Shown: piece by piece, positions 7,590 through 19,341 of the stretch | How the letters are laid out: each line of letters opens with the position of its first letter | Numbering within the stretch: position 1 is the first letter of the stretch | Assembly: GCA_963719135.1 (NCBI GenBank) | Contig: CAVRAZ010000005.1 | Location: 1-64,000 of the forward strand | Length of the DNA: 64,000 nt | Direction of reading: 5' to 3' | Origin: CAVRAZ01 sp963719135 | GTDB taxonomy: Bacteria > Pseudomonadota > Gammaproteobacteria > DSM-19610 | Notes under the pieces: model-generated | Databases searched by the model: none | The model's input: the letters and a program-made list of their open reading frames with translations, nothing else | What the model was told of the DNA's origin: nothing | Position numbers and translations under genes: made by a program

Positions 7590-8975
7590 ATGCGTTTTAC
7601 CAAAGATCCACAGACCGACAAGAGTCTGCACCATTCGCTGAAAGACGCCGTCGCGTACTCCGTCATGAGCGGTGGCAGCGAAACCTATTTCTCGGCGTTT
7701 GCGCTGTTTCTCAAGGCCACTGCCCCGCAGGTTGCATTGCTGGCCACGCTGCCAAATCTGCTGGGTTCGCTGGCGCAGCTTCTGTCGGCGTGGCTCGGAC
7801 ACCGGTTGCAGCGGCGCAAACCGATCATCGTCTTCGGCGCATACAGCCAGGCCGCCACGCTGCCCCTGATGTTCCTGTTGCCCTGGTTGTACCCCGAACA
7901 CGCGGTCCCCGTGCTGCTGGTCTGCCTGGCCTTCTATTACGGTGCCGGGCACTTGATCGCGCCCCAATGGATGAGCCTGATGGGCGAGCTGGTGCCCGAA
8001 CGGCGGCGGGGCCGATTTTTCGCGCGGCGAACCGCGTTGGCGACCATGTCTTCGTTCACCGCCCTGTGCGCCGGCGGTATTCTGCTCCATGTGTTCGATC
8101 GGCTGTCCGTCACCCTGGGTGGGTTCGCCGTACTCTACCTGGTCGCCTTCGGTGCGCGCCTGGTCTCGGCCTGGCACCTGAAGCGCATGCAGGAACCGCA
8201 TCCTCATGCCGCAAGCATCGAGCCTGTCTACGACCTGCGCTGGCTGCGCCTGCCGCCCTTCCGCGCAGCGCTGCGCTTCAGCCGGTTCTTCATCCTGTTT
8301 CAGTCCGCTGTGGGTGTCTCGGCGCCGTTCTTTTCGGTCTATATGCTCAAAACGCTGGAATTCAGCTACTTACAGTACACGGCGAACACCGGGATGGCCG
8401 TGCTGGTGCAATTTCTGACGCTCAGGTACTGGGGGCGGATCGGCGATGTCATGGGAAATCGGCTGGTGCTGATGACCACCGGATCGATCATTCCGTTTCT
8501 GCCCGCCCTCTGGGCGATCTCGGGCAACTTCTGGTATTTGTTGGGTGTCCAGATTGTCAGTGGATTTTGCTGGGCGGGTTTCAGCCTGAGCGCCGGCAAT
8601 ATCCTCTACGAATTGATACCCAGGGAAAAGCGCGCCACCTATCAGGCGTTGCAGAATGTGATCATGACGCTGGGCGTCTTTCTGGGCTCGATGCTGGGTG
8701 TCCTGGTGACGCGGTTCGTGCCGGCACAGTTGAGCCTGGCCGGGTTTCGCATCGACCTGCCGACCGGCATGCTGTGGGCGTTCCTGTTGTCCACGCTCCT
8801 GCGTTCGATCGTCGCGCTGTTGTACATGCCGCGGATCCAGGAACTTCGCGAACCCCGGCGCAAGATTTCCCCCTACGCACTGGTGTTTCGCTTCACCCGC
8901 TTCAATGCCTTCACGGGCCTTCTCTACGAAATCGTCACGCGGGTAAGAAAGTCCGAACGCGACGAAAGCGTATGA
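7590..8975 (+). CDS. MFS transporter
   Basis: A 461-residue major facilitator with about 12 membrane helices. It begins with a short cytosolic N-terminus (MRFTKDPQTDKSLHHSLKDA). The loop between helices 2 and 3 is HRLQRRKPIIV, and the segment GELVPERRRGRFFARR is the basic motif before helix 5. The second half contains ILYELIPREKRATYQALQNV. The substrate cannot be read from sequence. The 38-base gap from the SemiSWEET gene makes co-transcription possible. Confidence 0.85.
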   Translation: MRFTKDPQTDKSLHHSLKDAVAYSVMSGGSETYFSAFALFLKATAPQVALLATLPNLLGSLAQLLSAWLGHRLQRRKPIIVFGAYSQAATLPLMFLLPWLYPEHAVPVLLVCLAFYYGAGHLIAPQWMSLMGELVPERRRGRFFARRTALATMSSFTALCAGGILLHVFDRLSVTLGGFAVLYLVAFGARLVSAWHLKRMQEPHPHAASIEPVYDLRWLRLPPFRAALRFSRFFILFQSAVGVSAPFFSVYMLKTLEFSYLQYTANTGMAVLVQFLTLRYWGRIGDVMGNRLVLMTTGSIIPFLPALWAISGNFWYLLGVQIVSGFCWAGFSLSAGNILYELIPREKRATYQALQNVIMTLGVFLGSMLGVLVTRFVPAQLSLAGFRIDLPTGMLWAFLLSTLLRSIVALLYMPRIQELREPRRKISPYALVFRFTRFNAFTGLLYEIVTRVRKSERDESV

Positions 8976-9342
8976 AGCGGTTCCGGCTTCGCGGCTCGGA
9001 CTCCGCCGGGGCGTGCGCCCGAGCCATTCGTCGCAGCAGTTTGATCTACGTCAGTTCGGCTGGATGGAAGCCGATGCATCGAGGCGTATCTCAGACTGCC
9101 CGGCGGCGGCACTGAAAACGGCGGTTCAATTGCGCTATCCTATTGACGATCGCCTGAGGCGCCCCCTGCTCGAGGCCTGGATCATCATGCCCGCTCCCGC
9201 AAGGACGACACCCGTTAACGCGCCGGTCGATAGTGACCGGCGGTACTCTCGGGGCATGCCGTGCCTCCGATTTCCGGGGCGGCCGCGAGGGCCATCGACC
9301 CGCGACGTTGCGGGTTGCCAACCAAGCTGAAGGGCTGAACGA
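8976..9342. other. intergenic stretch, no gene seen
   Basis: 367 bases of GC-rich sequence. The frames on both strands are short, and I find no ribosome site, terminator with a T-run or RNA fold. There is a small dyad CCGGTCGATAGTGACCGG near 9223. The last bases (CCAAGCTGAAGGGCTGAACGA) form the leader of the next gene. Confidence 0.5.
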
Positions 9343-10410
9343 ATGTCGAGTGCGAACCAGGAGGAAATACGTTGCGTGCGCGTGTGGTCCGGTTGGCTGC
9401 GCCTCAGCCACTGGGCGATCGCATTCGGCGTCCTGTTTCAGACCGCCAGCGCCTGGGCCATCGATCAGGGTGCGGTCGATGCTGCATTCTGGCGCGACTG
9501 GCACCTGATGGTCGGTCAGGTTCTTCTGATGGCGCTGCTTTTGCGGTTCGTGCTGCTGTTCTTCCCGGGCAGCAGCCACTGGCGCGCGTTGCTGCCGGAC
9601 CGATCACAGTCCGAGGCGTACATACAGATGGTGAAGTTCTACCTGACGCTCGCCCGCACCCCGCTGCCTAACTGGTACGCGCACAATCCGTTCTGGAAGC
9701 CGCTTTATGCGATGGTGCTTCTGGTGCTCGCGGCCAGCGCCGCCACCGGCGTCCTGCTCGGCGCCGGGCCGGCCGATCCGGAGCGTCTCCTTCACTGGCA
9801 CCGGCGTCTATCCGAGGTTCTGATTGTATTTACACTGTTTCACGTGGTCACGGTGTTCCTGCACGACCTGAAAGGCAGGGGCGCGTATCTGTCAGCCATG
9901 ATCAGCGGGTATCGTTACTTTCACATCGGCGCGCGCACCGACGTGCTCGGCAATCGATTCGAGGGGCCGTCCACCGTTGCTGTTTCCCTCGAAACGCTGA
10001 AGAAGCGGCCCGACGCGGCAAAACGGGACTGGCAGGCCGTTGCGGGAAGATCAAGCGTGCTGCGACTGAGCGAAGCGATGAAGGCCTGGGGAACCCCGGA
10101 CTTCACGGATATCCTGAAACGTGAAATCGAGCAGCTCGATACCCGGTGGCTTCCCCTGCAGCAGGCGTTGTCGCGCGGCAGTCACGTGGGAACCGGCGAC
10201 CGTGAAGCGATGATTCTCGGCATCACGGAAGAGGCGGGCTCGATACGCGTCAAGGCCGGCGTGTTCTACACCGGCGTCATCGCGGGGTGCAATTGCGCGG
10301 ACGACCCGACCCCGGTCGCGGAAGAACCGGAGTACTGCGAACTGCGCTTCGACATCGACACGGCCACGGCGCTGGCGACGGTGACGCTGCTCGACGACGG
10401 CAGCGTCTGA
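9343..10410 (+). CDS. b-type cytochrome (cytochrome b561 / Ni-Fe hydrogenase b-subunit fold) fused to a C-terminal Cys-containing domain
   Basis: A 355-residue protein. Residues 1-190 are a four-helix membrane cytochrome b: candidate haem histidines are in RLSHWAIAF, DWHLMVGQ, LLHWHRRLSE and TLFHVVTVFLHD. Such proteins pass electrons between quinones and a partner. After a linker, residues 225-355 form a soluble domain (TDILKREIEQLDTRWLPLQQAL ... GVFYTGVIAGCNCADDPTPV ... YCELRFDI) with a C-x-C pair and a late Cys. The second domain resembles a small conserved protein I recall as free-standing in other proteobacteria; its function is unknown. No partner cytochrome is adjacent. The start is ATG after CTGAAGGGCTGAACGA. 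Confidence 0.82.
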   Translation: MSSANQEEIRCVRVWSGWLRLSHWAIAFGVLFQTASAWAIDQGAVDAAFWRDWHLMVGQVLLMALLLRFVLLFFPGSSHWRALLPDRSQSEAYIQMVKFYLTLARTPLPNWYAHNPFWKPLYAMVLLVLAASAATGVLLGAGPADPERLLHWHRRLSEVLIVFTLFHVVTVFLHDLKGRGAYLSAMISGYRYFHIGARTDVLGNRFEGPSTVAVSLETLKKRPDAAKRDWQAVAGRSSVLRLSEAMKAWGTPDFTDILKREIEQLDTRWLPLQQALSRGSHVGTGDREAMILGITEEAGSIRVKAGVFYTGVIAGCNCADDPTPVAEEPEYCELRFDIDTATALATVTLLDDGSV

Positions 10411-10774
10411 CGCAGACGACGCGCTGCGGCGGCAGATCCCTGACCATCGCAATGCCCTGACAGGGCGACCGCAGCTCGTGGTCTTCGCCGGCCGCGTGCG
10501 TCAGCTCCGCCTGGAACGCCACTCGAGCGTCCGAGCGTCTTTGCGCAACGAAACCCTGCGCAACCGCGATGGAGTGGAGCGCACTGAATCAAGGCAGTCT
10601 TTTCCCTGCGCGCACACAGGCGGTGCGCGCCGCGCCGCCCGAACGCTGCGGCAGCGCGCGCGCTGCTGGTAACTGTCGATATTCATTGCGATTAATCACC
10701 GTGATCTGAGGATCGCCGCTGAGCACGTTTCTTGCTGATCGTGCAAATGCAAAGGGCCTGCCAGAGGAAAACCC
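10411..10774. other. intergenic stretch before glgP, no gene seen
   Basis: 364 bases. No convincing frame, RNA or terminator. The part after 10675 is more AT-rich (TATTCATTGCGATTAATCACC) and may hold the glgP promoter, but I cannot name -35/-10 boxes with confidence. Confidence 0.45.
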
Positions 10775-13306
<2,532 letters not shown>

Positions 13307-13324
13307 GGACGAAGCCAGCGGCCG

Positions 13325-14083
13325 TCACGCGGCCGGCCGGCGCGACCGGGTGATCTCCGCCATGCGCGCCTCGATCCAGGCTTCGGCTTCGGCGACGATC
13401 TCCTGCGCCGTCCTGCCGACCGGGGAGATCGGCGGACCGATGCGCAGCTCGATGACGCCGGGTTGCTTGATGAGGCTGTGCCGGGGCCAGTACTCGCCGG
13501 CATTGTGCGCCACCGGCACGACCGGCGCGCCGGTGGCCTCGGCCAGCGCGCCGCCGCCGATCCTGTAACGGCCTTTCTGTCCGGGTGCGATGCGCGTGCC
13601 CTCGGGAAACATGATCACCCAGCGGCCTTTCGCCAGCCGGTCGCGACCCTGCTCGATCAGTTGTTCGATCGCCTGTTTCCCCGCGCCGCGGTCGAGCGCG
13701 ATCGGTTCCATCAGGCGCGCGCCCCAGCCGAAGAACGGCAGCGACAGCAGTTCCTTCTTGAGCACCCAGGATTCCGGTTGAAACCAGCGCTTGAGCGCCA
13801 GCGTCTCCCAGGTGGACTGATGCTTGGCCAACACGATGCCGGCCCCGGCCGGTATGTGTTCGACGCCCTCGACATGACAGGTGAGCCTGCAGGTCTTTGC
13901 GAGCCACCAGATGCTGAGGTGCGCCCAGCTCGACATGAACCTGTAGCGCTGGTCGAACGAGAGTGGAATCGTGAACAGCGACAGGGTCGCGTAGACCACC
14001 GTGGCCAGGGTGAAGCCGACCCAGAACAGGACCGAGCGCACGAACAGCACGGCGGTTGCGGTGGGGCGCCTGGCCTCGGACAC
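13325..14083 (-). CDS. plsC: 1-acyl-sn-glycerol-3-phosphate acyltransferase
   Basis: A 252-residue inner-membrane enzyme that acylates lysophosphatidate in phospholipid synthesis. An N-terminal helix (SVLFWVGFTLATVVYATLSLF) is followed by the catalytic block LAKHQSTWETLAL, an HX4E variant of the usual HX4D. The substrate-binding block is MFPEGTR. The start is GTG at 14083, 9 bases after the MazG-like gene, in the order glyQ-glyS-mazG-like-plsC. The gmhB gene often found between glyS and plsC is absent. Confidence 0.92.
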   Translation of the reverse strand: MSEARRPTATAVLFVRSVLFWVGFTLATVVYATLSLFTIPLSFDQRYRFMSSWAHLSIWWLAKTCRLTCHVEGVEHIPAGAGIVLAKHQSTWETLALKRWFQPESWVLKKELLSLPFFGWGARLMEPIALDRGAGKQAIEQLIEQGRDRLAKGRWVIMFPEGTRIAPGQKGRYRIGGGALAEATGAPVVPVAHNAGEYWPRHSLIKQPGVIELRIGPPISPVGRTAQEIVAEAEAWIEARMAEITRSRRPAA

Positions 14084-14092
14084 GGGCGGTCG

Positions 14093-14428
14093 TCACATAT
14101 CCCGGAAATCTGACACGCGGATGCGGCCGTTGACCATGCGCGACTCGCGCTGCATCAGTGTGTCCATCTTCGACCAGAAAGCTTCGTTGAGATCGAAGTC
14201 CGCGGCGATCGCGGTACCGAGAATCAGTATGTAGAGGTCGGCGACCTCTTCGGCCAGTTTCGCCTTGTCCTTGCCCTTGGAGACACAGGAGGAGATTTCG
14301 CCCAGTTCCTCGGCCATCAATGCCACCCGGTACAGCATCTCCTCGCCGCCGGTGTTTCTGAAATCGTGCTTGTCGTGAAATGCCTGCACGGCGGCGAGCA
14401 TCGCCCGGTAGGAATCGCGGTTCGTCAT
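14093..14428 (-). CDS. MazG-like NTP pyrophosphohydrolase family protein
   Basis: A 111-residue all-helical protein. The metal-binding acidic pattern of the MazG/dUTPase-like superfamily is visible as ALMAEELGEISS (EExxE-type) and AEEVADLYILIL (ExxxD). Members hydrolyse nucleoside triphosphates to the monophosphate and pyrophosphate; this one's substrate is unknown. The ATG at 14428 is preferred over a GTG at 14437 because that GTG lies inside the GAGGTG ribosome site. It sits between glyS and plsC and is probably co-transcribed. Confidence 0.8.
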   Translation of the reverse strand: MTNRDSYRAMLAAVQAFHDKHDFRNTGGEEMLYRVALMAEELGEISSCVSKGKDKAKLAEEVADLYILILGTAIAADFDLNEAFWSKMDTLMQRESRMVNGRIRVSDFRDM

Positions 14429-14438
14429 GCGCGGCACC

Positions 14439-16514
14439 TCAACTCTGCCAGTGGGAGAAGTCCGCGACCCGCAGGAACAGGTTGTTCAGCGATTGCAGCA
14501 GGGCCAGCCGGTTCACGCGCAACGGCGCATCATCGACCATGACCATGATGTCGTCGAAAAACGCGTCGACCGGCTGGCGCAGGGCCGCGAGTTGCTTGAG
14601 CGCGTCTTCGTATTCGCCGGCTTCCATCTGCGGCAGCACCCGGGCTGACAGCGTCTCGATGCGTTCGGCCAGCGTCTGTTCGGTCGGCTCCCGCAGCGCG
14701 TCGCGCCGGTACCGCTCAGGAATGGCGTCGTCCGCCTTGCGCAGAATGTTGCGAATGCGCTTGTTCGCGGCCGCCAGACTCTCGGCCTCGGGCAGCGCGC
14801 GAAACACGCGGCAGGCTTCCAGGCGGCGGTGAAAATCGAGCGGCCGGGTCGGGCGCCGCGCCAGCACCGCTTCGAACTGGTCCGCGGCCGTGCCCTGGTC
14901 GGCGTAGTACGCGCGCAAACGCTCCATCATGTAGTCGAAGACGTTGTCGACGACCTTTTCCGCCCGAAGCTTCGGGTCGAACGTCGCCGCCGTGTGCTGG
15001 ATCTGTTGCCGCAGGTCCAGGTCCAGCCCGCCTTCGATCAGGATGCGCAGTACCCCGAGCGCGGCGCGGCGAAGTCCGAACGGGTCCTTGTCGCCACTCG
15101 GCTGTTGGCCGATCGCGAAGATGCCGACCAGCGTATCGAGCCGGTCGGCGAGCGCGACGGCCTGCCCGATCAGTGTGGCGGGCAGGGCGTCGCCGGCGAA
15201 CGCCGGCCGGTAATGCTCTTCGATCGCGGCGGCGACTTCGCCGGGCTCGCCGTCGTGCTGCGCGTAGTAGCGGCCCATGACACCCTGGAGTTCCGGAAAC
15301 TCGAACACCATCTGGGTCAACAGATCGCACTTGCACAGATGCGCGGCGCGGTCCGCCCAGACCGGATTGCCGTCAAGCTGGCCGGCGATCGACGCAGCGC
15401 GCTGCGCCACCCGCGCCTGCTTGTCGTGCAGCGAGCCGAGTTTCGTCTGGAACACCATCGCGCGCAGCCCCTCGGCACGTCGTTCAAGCGGCTGGCGGCG
15501 GTCCTGGTCCCAGAAAAACTTGGCGTCGGCCAGTCGCGGGCGGATGACCCGTTCGTTGCCCGCGCGCACCTGCGTCATGTCTTTGCTGTCGATGTTGGCG
15601 ACGGTGATGAAATGCGCCAGCAGCTTCCCTTTGGCGTCGCGCACCGGAAAATATTTCTGGTGGTCCTGCATGCTGGAGATCAGCGCTTCCGACGGCACAT
15701 CGAGAAATGCCTCGTCGAAACGGCCCGACAGGGCCACGGGCCACTCCACCAGCGCGGTAACTTCGTCCAGCAGCTCCTCGCTGATCACGGCCTTGCCCTT
15801 GAGCAGGCTGGCCTGCTCGATCACCTGGGCCCGTATAGCTTCGCGCCGCACGCGGTGGTCGGCCAGCACGTGCCCTTCGGTTTCGAGTAGCGGCACGTAG
15901 GAATCCGGCGCGGCCAGGTAGAGCGCATCGGGGTGGTGGAACCGGTGTCCGCGCGTATAACGGTCCGAGTCCACACCGAGGATGCGGGCCTTGATGGCCT
16001 GGTCGCCGAACAAGAGAACCACCCAGTGCACCGGGCGCACGAATTCGTCGTCGCGGTCGCCCCAACGCATGCGCTTCGGGATCGGCAGGCCGGCCAGCGC
16101 CTTCCTGACAATGTCGGGCACCAGATCGCGCGTGCTGCGACCAGGTTCGATATGGCGGTGCGCCAGCCAGGCGCCCTTGTCGGTTTCCAGCCGCTCCAGC
16201 GCCTCGACGGCGACGCCGCAGGAACTCGCGAAGCCGGTCGCGGCCTTGGTTGCGCAGCCGTCTTCGTCGTAGGCGGCGTTGAGCGCCGGTCCGCGCTTGA
16301 TCGTTTCGCGGTCTTCCTGGGCAACGGGCAGACATTCGACCAGCAACGCCAGGCGCCGCGGCGCGGCGTAGTCCGTGACGTTTGCGGCGCCGATGCCGGC
16401 GGAAGCGAAGCCTTTGCGCACTTCGTCGGCGAACGCCGCCGACAGGCGCAGCAATGCCTTGGGTGGCAGCTCCTCGGTGCCGATTTCGATCAACAGGTCG
16501 ACAGCGGGCCTCAT
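14439..16514 (-). CDS. glyS: glycyl-tRNA synthetase beta subunit
   Basis: A 691-residue beta chain of the alpha2-beta2 bacterial GlyRS; it carries tRNA recognition. The N-terminus DLLIEIGTEELPPKAL is the family's, and the late region (FDYMMERLRAYYADQG ... FDDIMVMVDDAPLRVNRLALL) is the DALR-type anticodon-binding domain. The start codon overlaps the glyQ stop by 4 bases, which indicates translational coupling. Confidence 0.97.
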   Translation of the reverse strand: MRPAVDLLIEIGTEELPPKALLRLSAAFADEVRKGFASAGIGAANVTDYAAPRRLALLVECLPVAQEDRETIKRGPALNAAYDEDGCATKAATGFASSCGVAVEALERLETDKGAWLAHRHIEPGRSTRDLVPDIVRKALAGLPIPKRMRWGDRDDEFVRPVHWVVLLFGDQAIKARILGVDSDRYTRGHRFHHPDALYLAAPDSYVPLLETEGHVLADHRVRREAIRAQVIEQASLLKGKAVISEELLDEVTALVEWPVALSGRFDEAFLDVPSEALISSMQDHQKYFPVRDAKGKLLAHFITVANIDSKDMTQVRAGNERVIRPRLADAKFFWDQDRRQPLERRAEGLRAMVFQTKLGSLHDKQARVAQRAASIAGQLDGNPVWADRAAHLCKCDLLTQMVFEFPELQGVMGRYYAQHDGEPGEVAAAIEEHYRPAFAGDALPATLIGQAVALADRLDTLVGIFAIGQQPSGDKDPFGLRRAALGVLRILIEGGLDLDLRQQIQHTAATFDPKLRAEKVVDNVFDYMMERLRAYYADQGTAADQFEAVLARRPTRPLDFHRRLEACRVFRALPEAESLAAANKRIRNILRKADDAIPERYRRDALREPTEQTLAERIETLSARVLPQMEAGEYEDALKQLAALRQPVDAFFDDIMVMVDDAPLRVNRLALLQSLNNLFLRVADFSHWQS

Positions 16515-17434
16515 GCGCGCCCTCCGGCCAGCAGGGGGAAGCCCAGCCCTTCGCGACGCGCGTAATAGGCCTCGGCCACGGCGCGCGCCAGCGCGCGCAC
16601 GCGCAGCATGAAGCGCTGGCGCTCCGTCACCGCAATGGCGCTGCGCGCGTCGAGCAGATTGAAGGTATGGGAGGCTTTCAGCATCAGCTCATACGCCGGC
16701 AGCGGCAGATTGTGCTCGATCAGGGACTGACTCTCTTTTTCGTAGTGGTCGAACGCCTTGAACAGTTCGCCGACATCGGCGTACTCGAAGTTGTAGGCCG
16801 ACATCTCGACTTCGTTCTGGTGAAAGACGTCGCCGTAGGTCACCCTGCCAGCCGGGCTGTCGGTCCAGACCAGGTCGAACACGCTCCGCACGTCTTGCAG
16901 ATACATCGCCAGGCGTTCGAGGCCGTAGGTGATTTCGCCACTGACCGGTTTGCAATCCAGGCCGCCAACCTGCTGGAAATAGGTGAACTGGGTGACTTCC
17001 ATGCCGTTGAGCCAGACTTCCCAGCCCAGACCCCAGGCGCCCAGCGTCGGCGATTCCCAGTTGTCCTCGACGAAGCGGATGTCGTGGACGAGCGGGTCGA
17101 AACCCAGTTCGCGCAGCGAATCCAGGTACAGTTCCTGGATGTTGTCGGGGCTGGGTTTGAGCAGCACCTGGAACTGGTAATAGTGCTGCAGGCGGTTGGG
17201 ATTCTCGCCGTAGCGGCCGTCGGTCGGCCGCCGCGAGGGCTGTACGTAGGCTGTGCGCCAGGGTTCGGGCCCGATGGCACGCAGGAAGGTGGCCGGGTGA
17301 AAGGTGCCGGCGCCGACCTCCATGTCGTAAGGTTGGAGGATGACGCAGCCCTGGCGCGACCAGTAGCGCTGCAGGGCCAGCACCAGCGCCTGAAAACTCT
17401 GGCTCACGCTTTTCGGGGATTTTTGGGCGGACAC
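16511..17434 (-). CDS. glyQ: glycyl-tRNA synthetase alpha subunit
   Basis: A 307-residue class II synthetase chain that activates glycine. Family blocks are QRYWSRQGCVILQPYDMEVGAGTFHP, YGENPNRLQHYYQFQV and VGGLDCKPVSGEITYGLERL. The start is GTG at 17434. It heads the operon glyQ-glyS-mazG-like-plsC; a dyad and TATA-rich promoter-like segment lie 17-44 bases upstream. Confidence 0.97.
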   Translation of the reverse strand: MSAQKSPKSVSQSFQALVLALQRYWSRQGCVILQPYDMEVGAGTFHPATFLRAIGPEPWRTAYVQPSRRPTDGRYGENPNRLQHYYQFQVLLKPSPDNIQELYLDSLRELGFDPLVHDIRFVEDNWESPTLGAWGLGWEVWLNGMEVTQFTYFQQVGGLDCKPVSGEITYGLERLAMYLQDVRSVFDLVWTDSPAGRVTYGDVFHQNEVEMSAYNFEYADVGELFKAFDHYEKESQSLIEHNLPLPAYELMLKASHTFNLLDARSAIAVTERQRFMLRVRALARAVAEAYYARREGLGFPLLAGGRA

Positions 17435-17450
17435 GCGGCTTGCCTGTTCT

Positions 17451-17478
17451 TATACTCACTATAAAGTGTGAGAGTATA
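17451..17478 (-). promoter_or_regulatory. dyad in the glyQ leader/promoter region
   Basis: A perfect 7-base inverted repeat, TATACTC (17451-17457) and GAGTATA (17472-17478), overlaps a second one (CTCAC...GTGAG, 17455-17471). The minus strand reads TTTATAGTGAGTATAAG, which could serve as a -10 region for glyQ. It may be an operator or simply a promoter with a hairpin. Confidence 0.45.
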
Positions 17479-17618
17479 GCCTGTGGCGCGCGCCCGGTGT
17501 AAGTCGGACTGATCGCGTAACGCCTTGAGCGGGGGCGGCTTCCGGGTGCGCGTCCGGTTCAAGCCGCGCGTGCGGTGCGCCGATAGGTGACGCACAAGGG
17601 GATTGACTGGGGGGACCG

Positions 17619-18188
17619 ATGTCACTGGTACTGCACCCGACCGATGTCGCTCAATGGCATGCGCTGATCAGCGAGGCGGAGGCCGCCAGTCCCCATCGCC
17701 TGGACGAAACCCAGCAGTCCTACCTTGTCTTCACCCTCATGCGGTTTTGCGAGCGGCCGCGCTTCGTCGAGCGAGTAATGGCGCTCGACTACCTTGGTGC
17801 GCTGGTCGCCGACAGCCGTGCCCAGTGCGATCAATTGCGCGACGTTGGCGATCAATGCTTGCTGTTTTCTGGTCTGTTCCCTGAAATTGCCGAAAGGCGC
17901 ATGGTCCGCGTGAGCTATTTCATCAATCTCGGCCGCTCGGCGTACGACCAGTTATCCCTGCGCGCCGGACATCAGGGCGAACGGCTCTATACGCACCTCG
18001 CACGCAGCTTCATCATCATCATGGAAGTGCTGCATGCGGTGCGGGCGCTGGGCGGCAACCCGGCGCTGACGCTGCCGCAGGCGGTCGATCTCTGGGCGGA
18101 CACCGGCAGCCGGTCGGCGTTCAACCGCTTGGCCGACCGGGGCGTGCTTCCCCTGATCCCCGATTCAGTACCGAAACGCAGCCAGTGA
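17619..18188 (+). CDS. conserved protein of unknown function
   Basis: A 189-residue, probably cytosolic protein with no signal or membrane helix. It has a helix-rich make-up (QSYLVFTLMRFCERPRFVERVMALDYL, GDQCLLFSGLFPEIAERRMVRVSYFINLGRSAYDQL). The FSGLFPE...RRMVRVSYFINLGR stretch looks strongly constrained, and I recall similar unnamed proteins in gammaproteobacteria. A GGGGGGA ribosome site lies 4 bases before the ATG. It is divergent from glyQ and about 110 bases before the thiolation gene. Function unknown. Confidence 0.8.
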   Translation: MSLVLHPTDVAQWHALISEAEAASPHRLDETQQSYLVFTLMRFCERPRFVERVMALDYLGALVADSRAQCDQLRDVGDQCLLFSGLFPEIAERRMVRVSYFINLGRSAYDQLSLRAGHQGERLYTHLARSFIIIMEVLHAVRALGGNPALTLPQAVDLWADTGSRSAFNRLADRGVLPLIPDSVPKRSQ

Positions 18189-18297
18189 TCCGGCGACCGC
18201 CGCCCGCGGCAGGTCTTTCCCGGGTGTTTGTGCGGCTTTCCACGCGCGCCTGATCCGCTAAAATGACCGGCTTCTTCACGTCGGAGTCGTGGCGCGC

Positions 18298-19341
18298 ATG
18301 TCGGAACCCCGCAAAGCGGTGGCGCTTATCTCGGGTGGCCTGGATTCGCTTCTGGCCGCCAGGGTGGTGCTCGACCAGGGCATTCGGGTCGAGGGCATCA
18401 ATTTCTTCACCGGCTTCTGCGTGGAAGGCCACACCCACGCCATCCGCCAGAAGGACCGCAACCGGCCGAAGCGCAACAATGCGCTCTGGGTCGCCGAGCA
18501 ACTCGGGATCAAGCTGCACATCGTCGACGTCATCGAAGAATACAAGGACGTCGTCATCAATCCGAAGCACGGTTACGGTGCCAACCTGAACCCCTGCCTG
18601 GACTGCAAGGTTTTCATGGTGCACAAGGCGCTCGAGTGGGTTCGCGCCAAAGGCTTCGATTTCATCGTCACCGGCGAAGTGATCGGCCAGCGGCCCAAGT
18701 CGCAGCGCCGCGACACCATGCGCGTGGTGTGCCGCGAATCCGGCGCCGACGATCTGTTGGTACGGCCCTTGTGTGCACGCAACCTGGCGCCGACCCGCCC
18801 GGAGCGCGAGGGCTGGATCGACCGGGACCGTTTGTATGCGTTCTCCGGCCGATCGCGCAAACCACAGATGGCGCTGGCCGCAAAATACGGCTTTCGCGAT
18901 TACGCGCAACCGGCCGGCGGCTGCTGTTTTCTGACCGACAAGCAGTATTCGGTCAAGCTGGCCGACCTGTGGAAAACGCGCGGCGAACGGCGCTACGAAC
19001 TCGACGACATCATGTTGCTCAAGGTCGGCCGCCATCTGCGGCCGCGACCGCATTTCAAAATGATCGTCGGGCGGGAAGAGGGAGAGAACCGCTATCTGGA
19101 GGGGTACCGGAAGCGGTTCGCGCACCTGCTCCCCGTCAGCCACAAGGGACCACTGGTGCTGCTCGACGGTTCGCCGACCGAGGAGGACGTCGAGCTTGCA
19201 GCACGCTTGACGGCACGCTTCAGCCAGGGTCGCGACGCGGACCGGGTCGAGGTGCAGTACCAGGCGCCTGACGGATCGGTGCGCACGTTGTCCGTGGCGC
19301 CGCTTTCCAGCGACGCAATTCCGCGGGACTGGTACCTGTGA
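18298..19341 (+). CDS. PP-loop tRNA-thiolation-like protein (ThiI/MnmA-like, with C-terminal NFACT-R-like part)
   Basis: A 347-residue protein. The N-terminal PP-loop ATP pyrophosphatase motif is SGGLDSLLAARV. A C-x-x-C follows in NPCLDCKVFMVHKAL, and CRESGADDLLVRPLCARNLAPTRPE comes next. Residues from about 225 (DIMLLKVGRHLRPRPHFKMIVGREEGEN) resemble the NFACT-R/DUF814 module. Relatives are often labelled tRNA 2-thiouridine enzymes; adenylation plus sulfur transfer to an RNA is the likely chemistry. The ATG at 18298 is preferred; a GTG at 18289 is only 2 bases from the GGAG site. It overlaps the TusA-like gene by 4 bases, which suggests the sulfur donor is encoded with it. Confidence 0.85.
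   Translation: MSEPRKAVALISGGLDSLLAARVVLDQGIRVEGINFFTGFCVEGHTHAIRQKDRNRPKRNNALWVAEQLGIKLHIVDVIEEYKDVVINPKHGYGANLNPCLDCKVFMVHKALEWVRAKGFDFIVTGEVIGQRPKSQRRDTMRVVCRESGADDLLVRPLCARNLAPTRPEREGWIDRDRLYAFSGRSRKPQMALAAKYGFRDYAQPAGGCCFLTDKQYSVKLADLWKTRGERRYELDDIMLLKVGRHLRPRPHFKMIVGREEGENRYLEGYRKRFAHLLPVSHKGPLVLLDGSPTEEDVELAARLTARFSQGRDADRVEVQYQAPDGSVRTLSVAPLSSDAIPRDWYL

Noticed and set aside
8540..8710. GGGTGTCC occurrences resembling the RAYT repeat core
   Set aside because: They are inside the intact MFS gene, in frame, and lack the GAATC/GATTC extension; chance matches.
7496..9115. A 539-residue plus-strand frame over the MFS gene
   Set aside because: It is the shadow of the MFS transporter in another frame; no membrane-helix pattern or start site.
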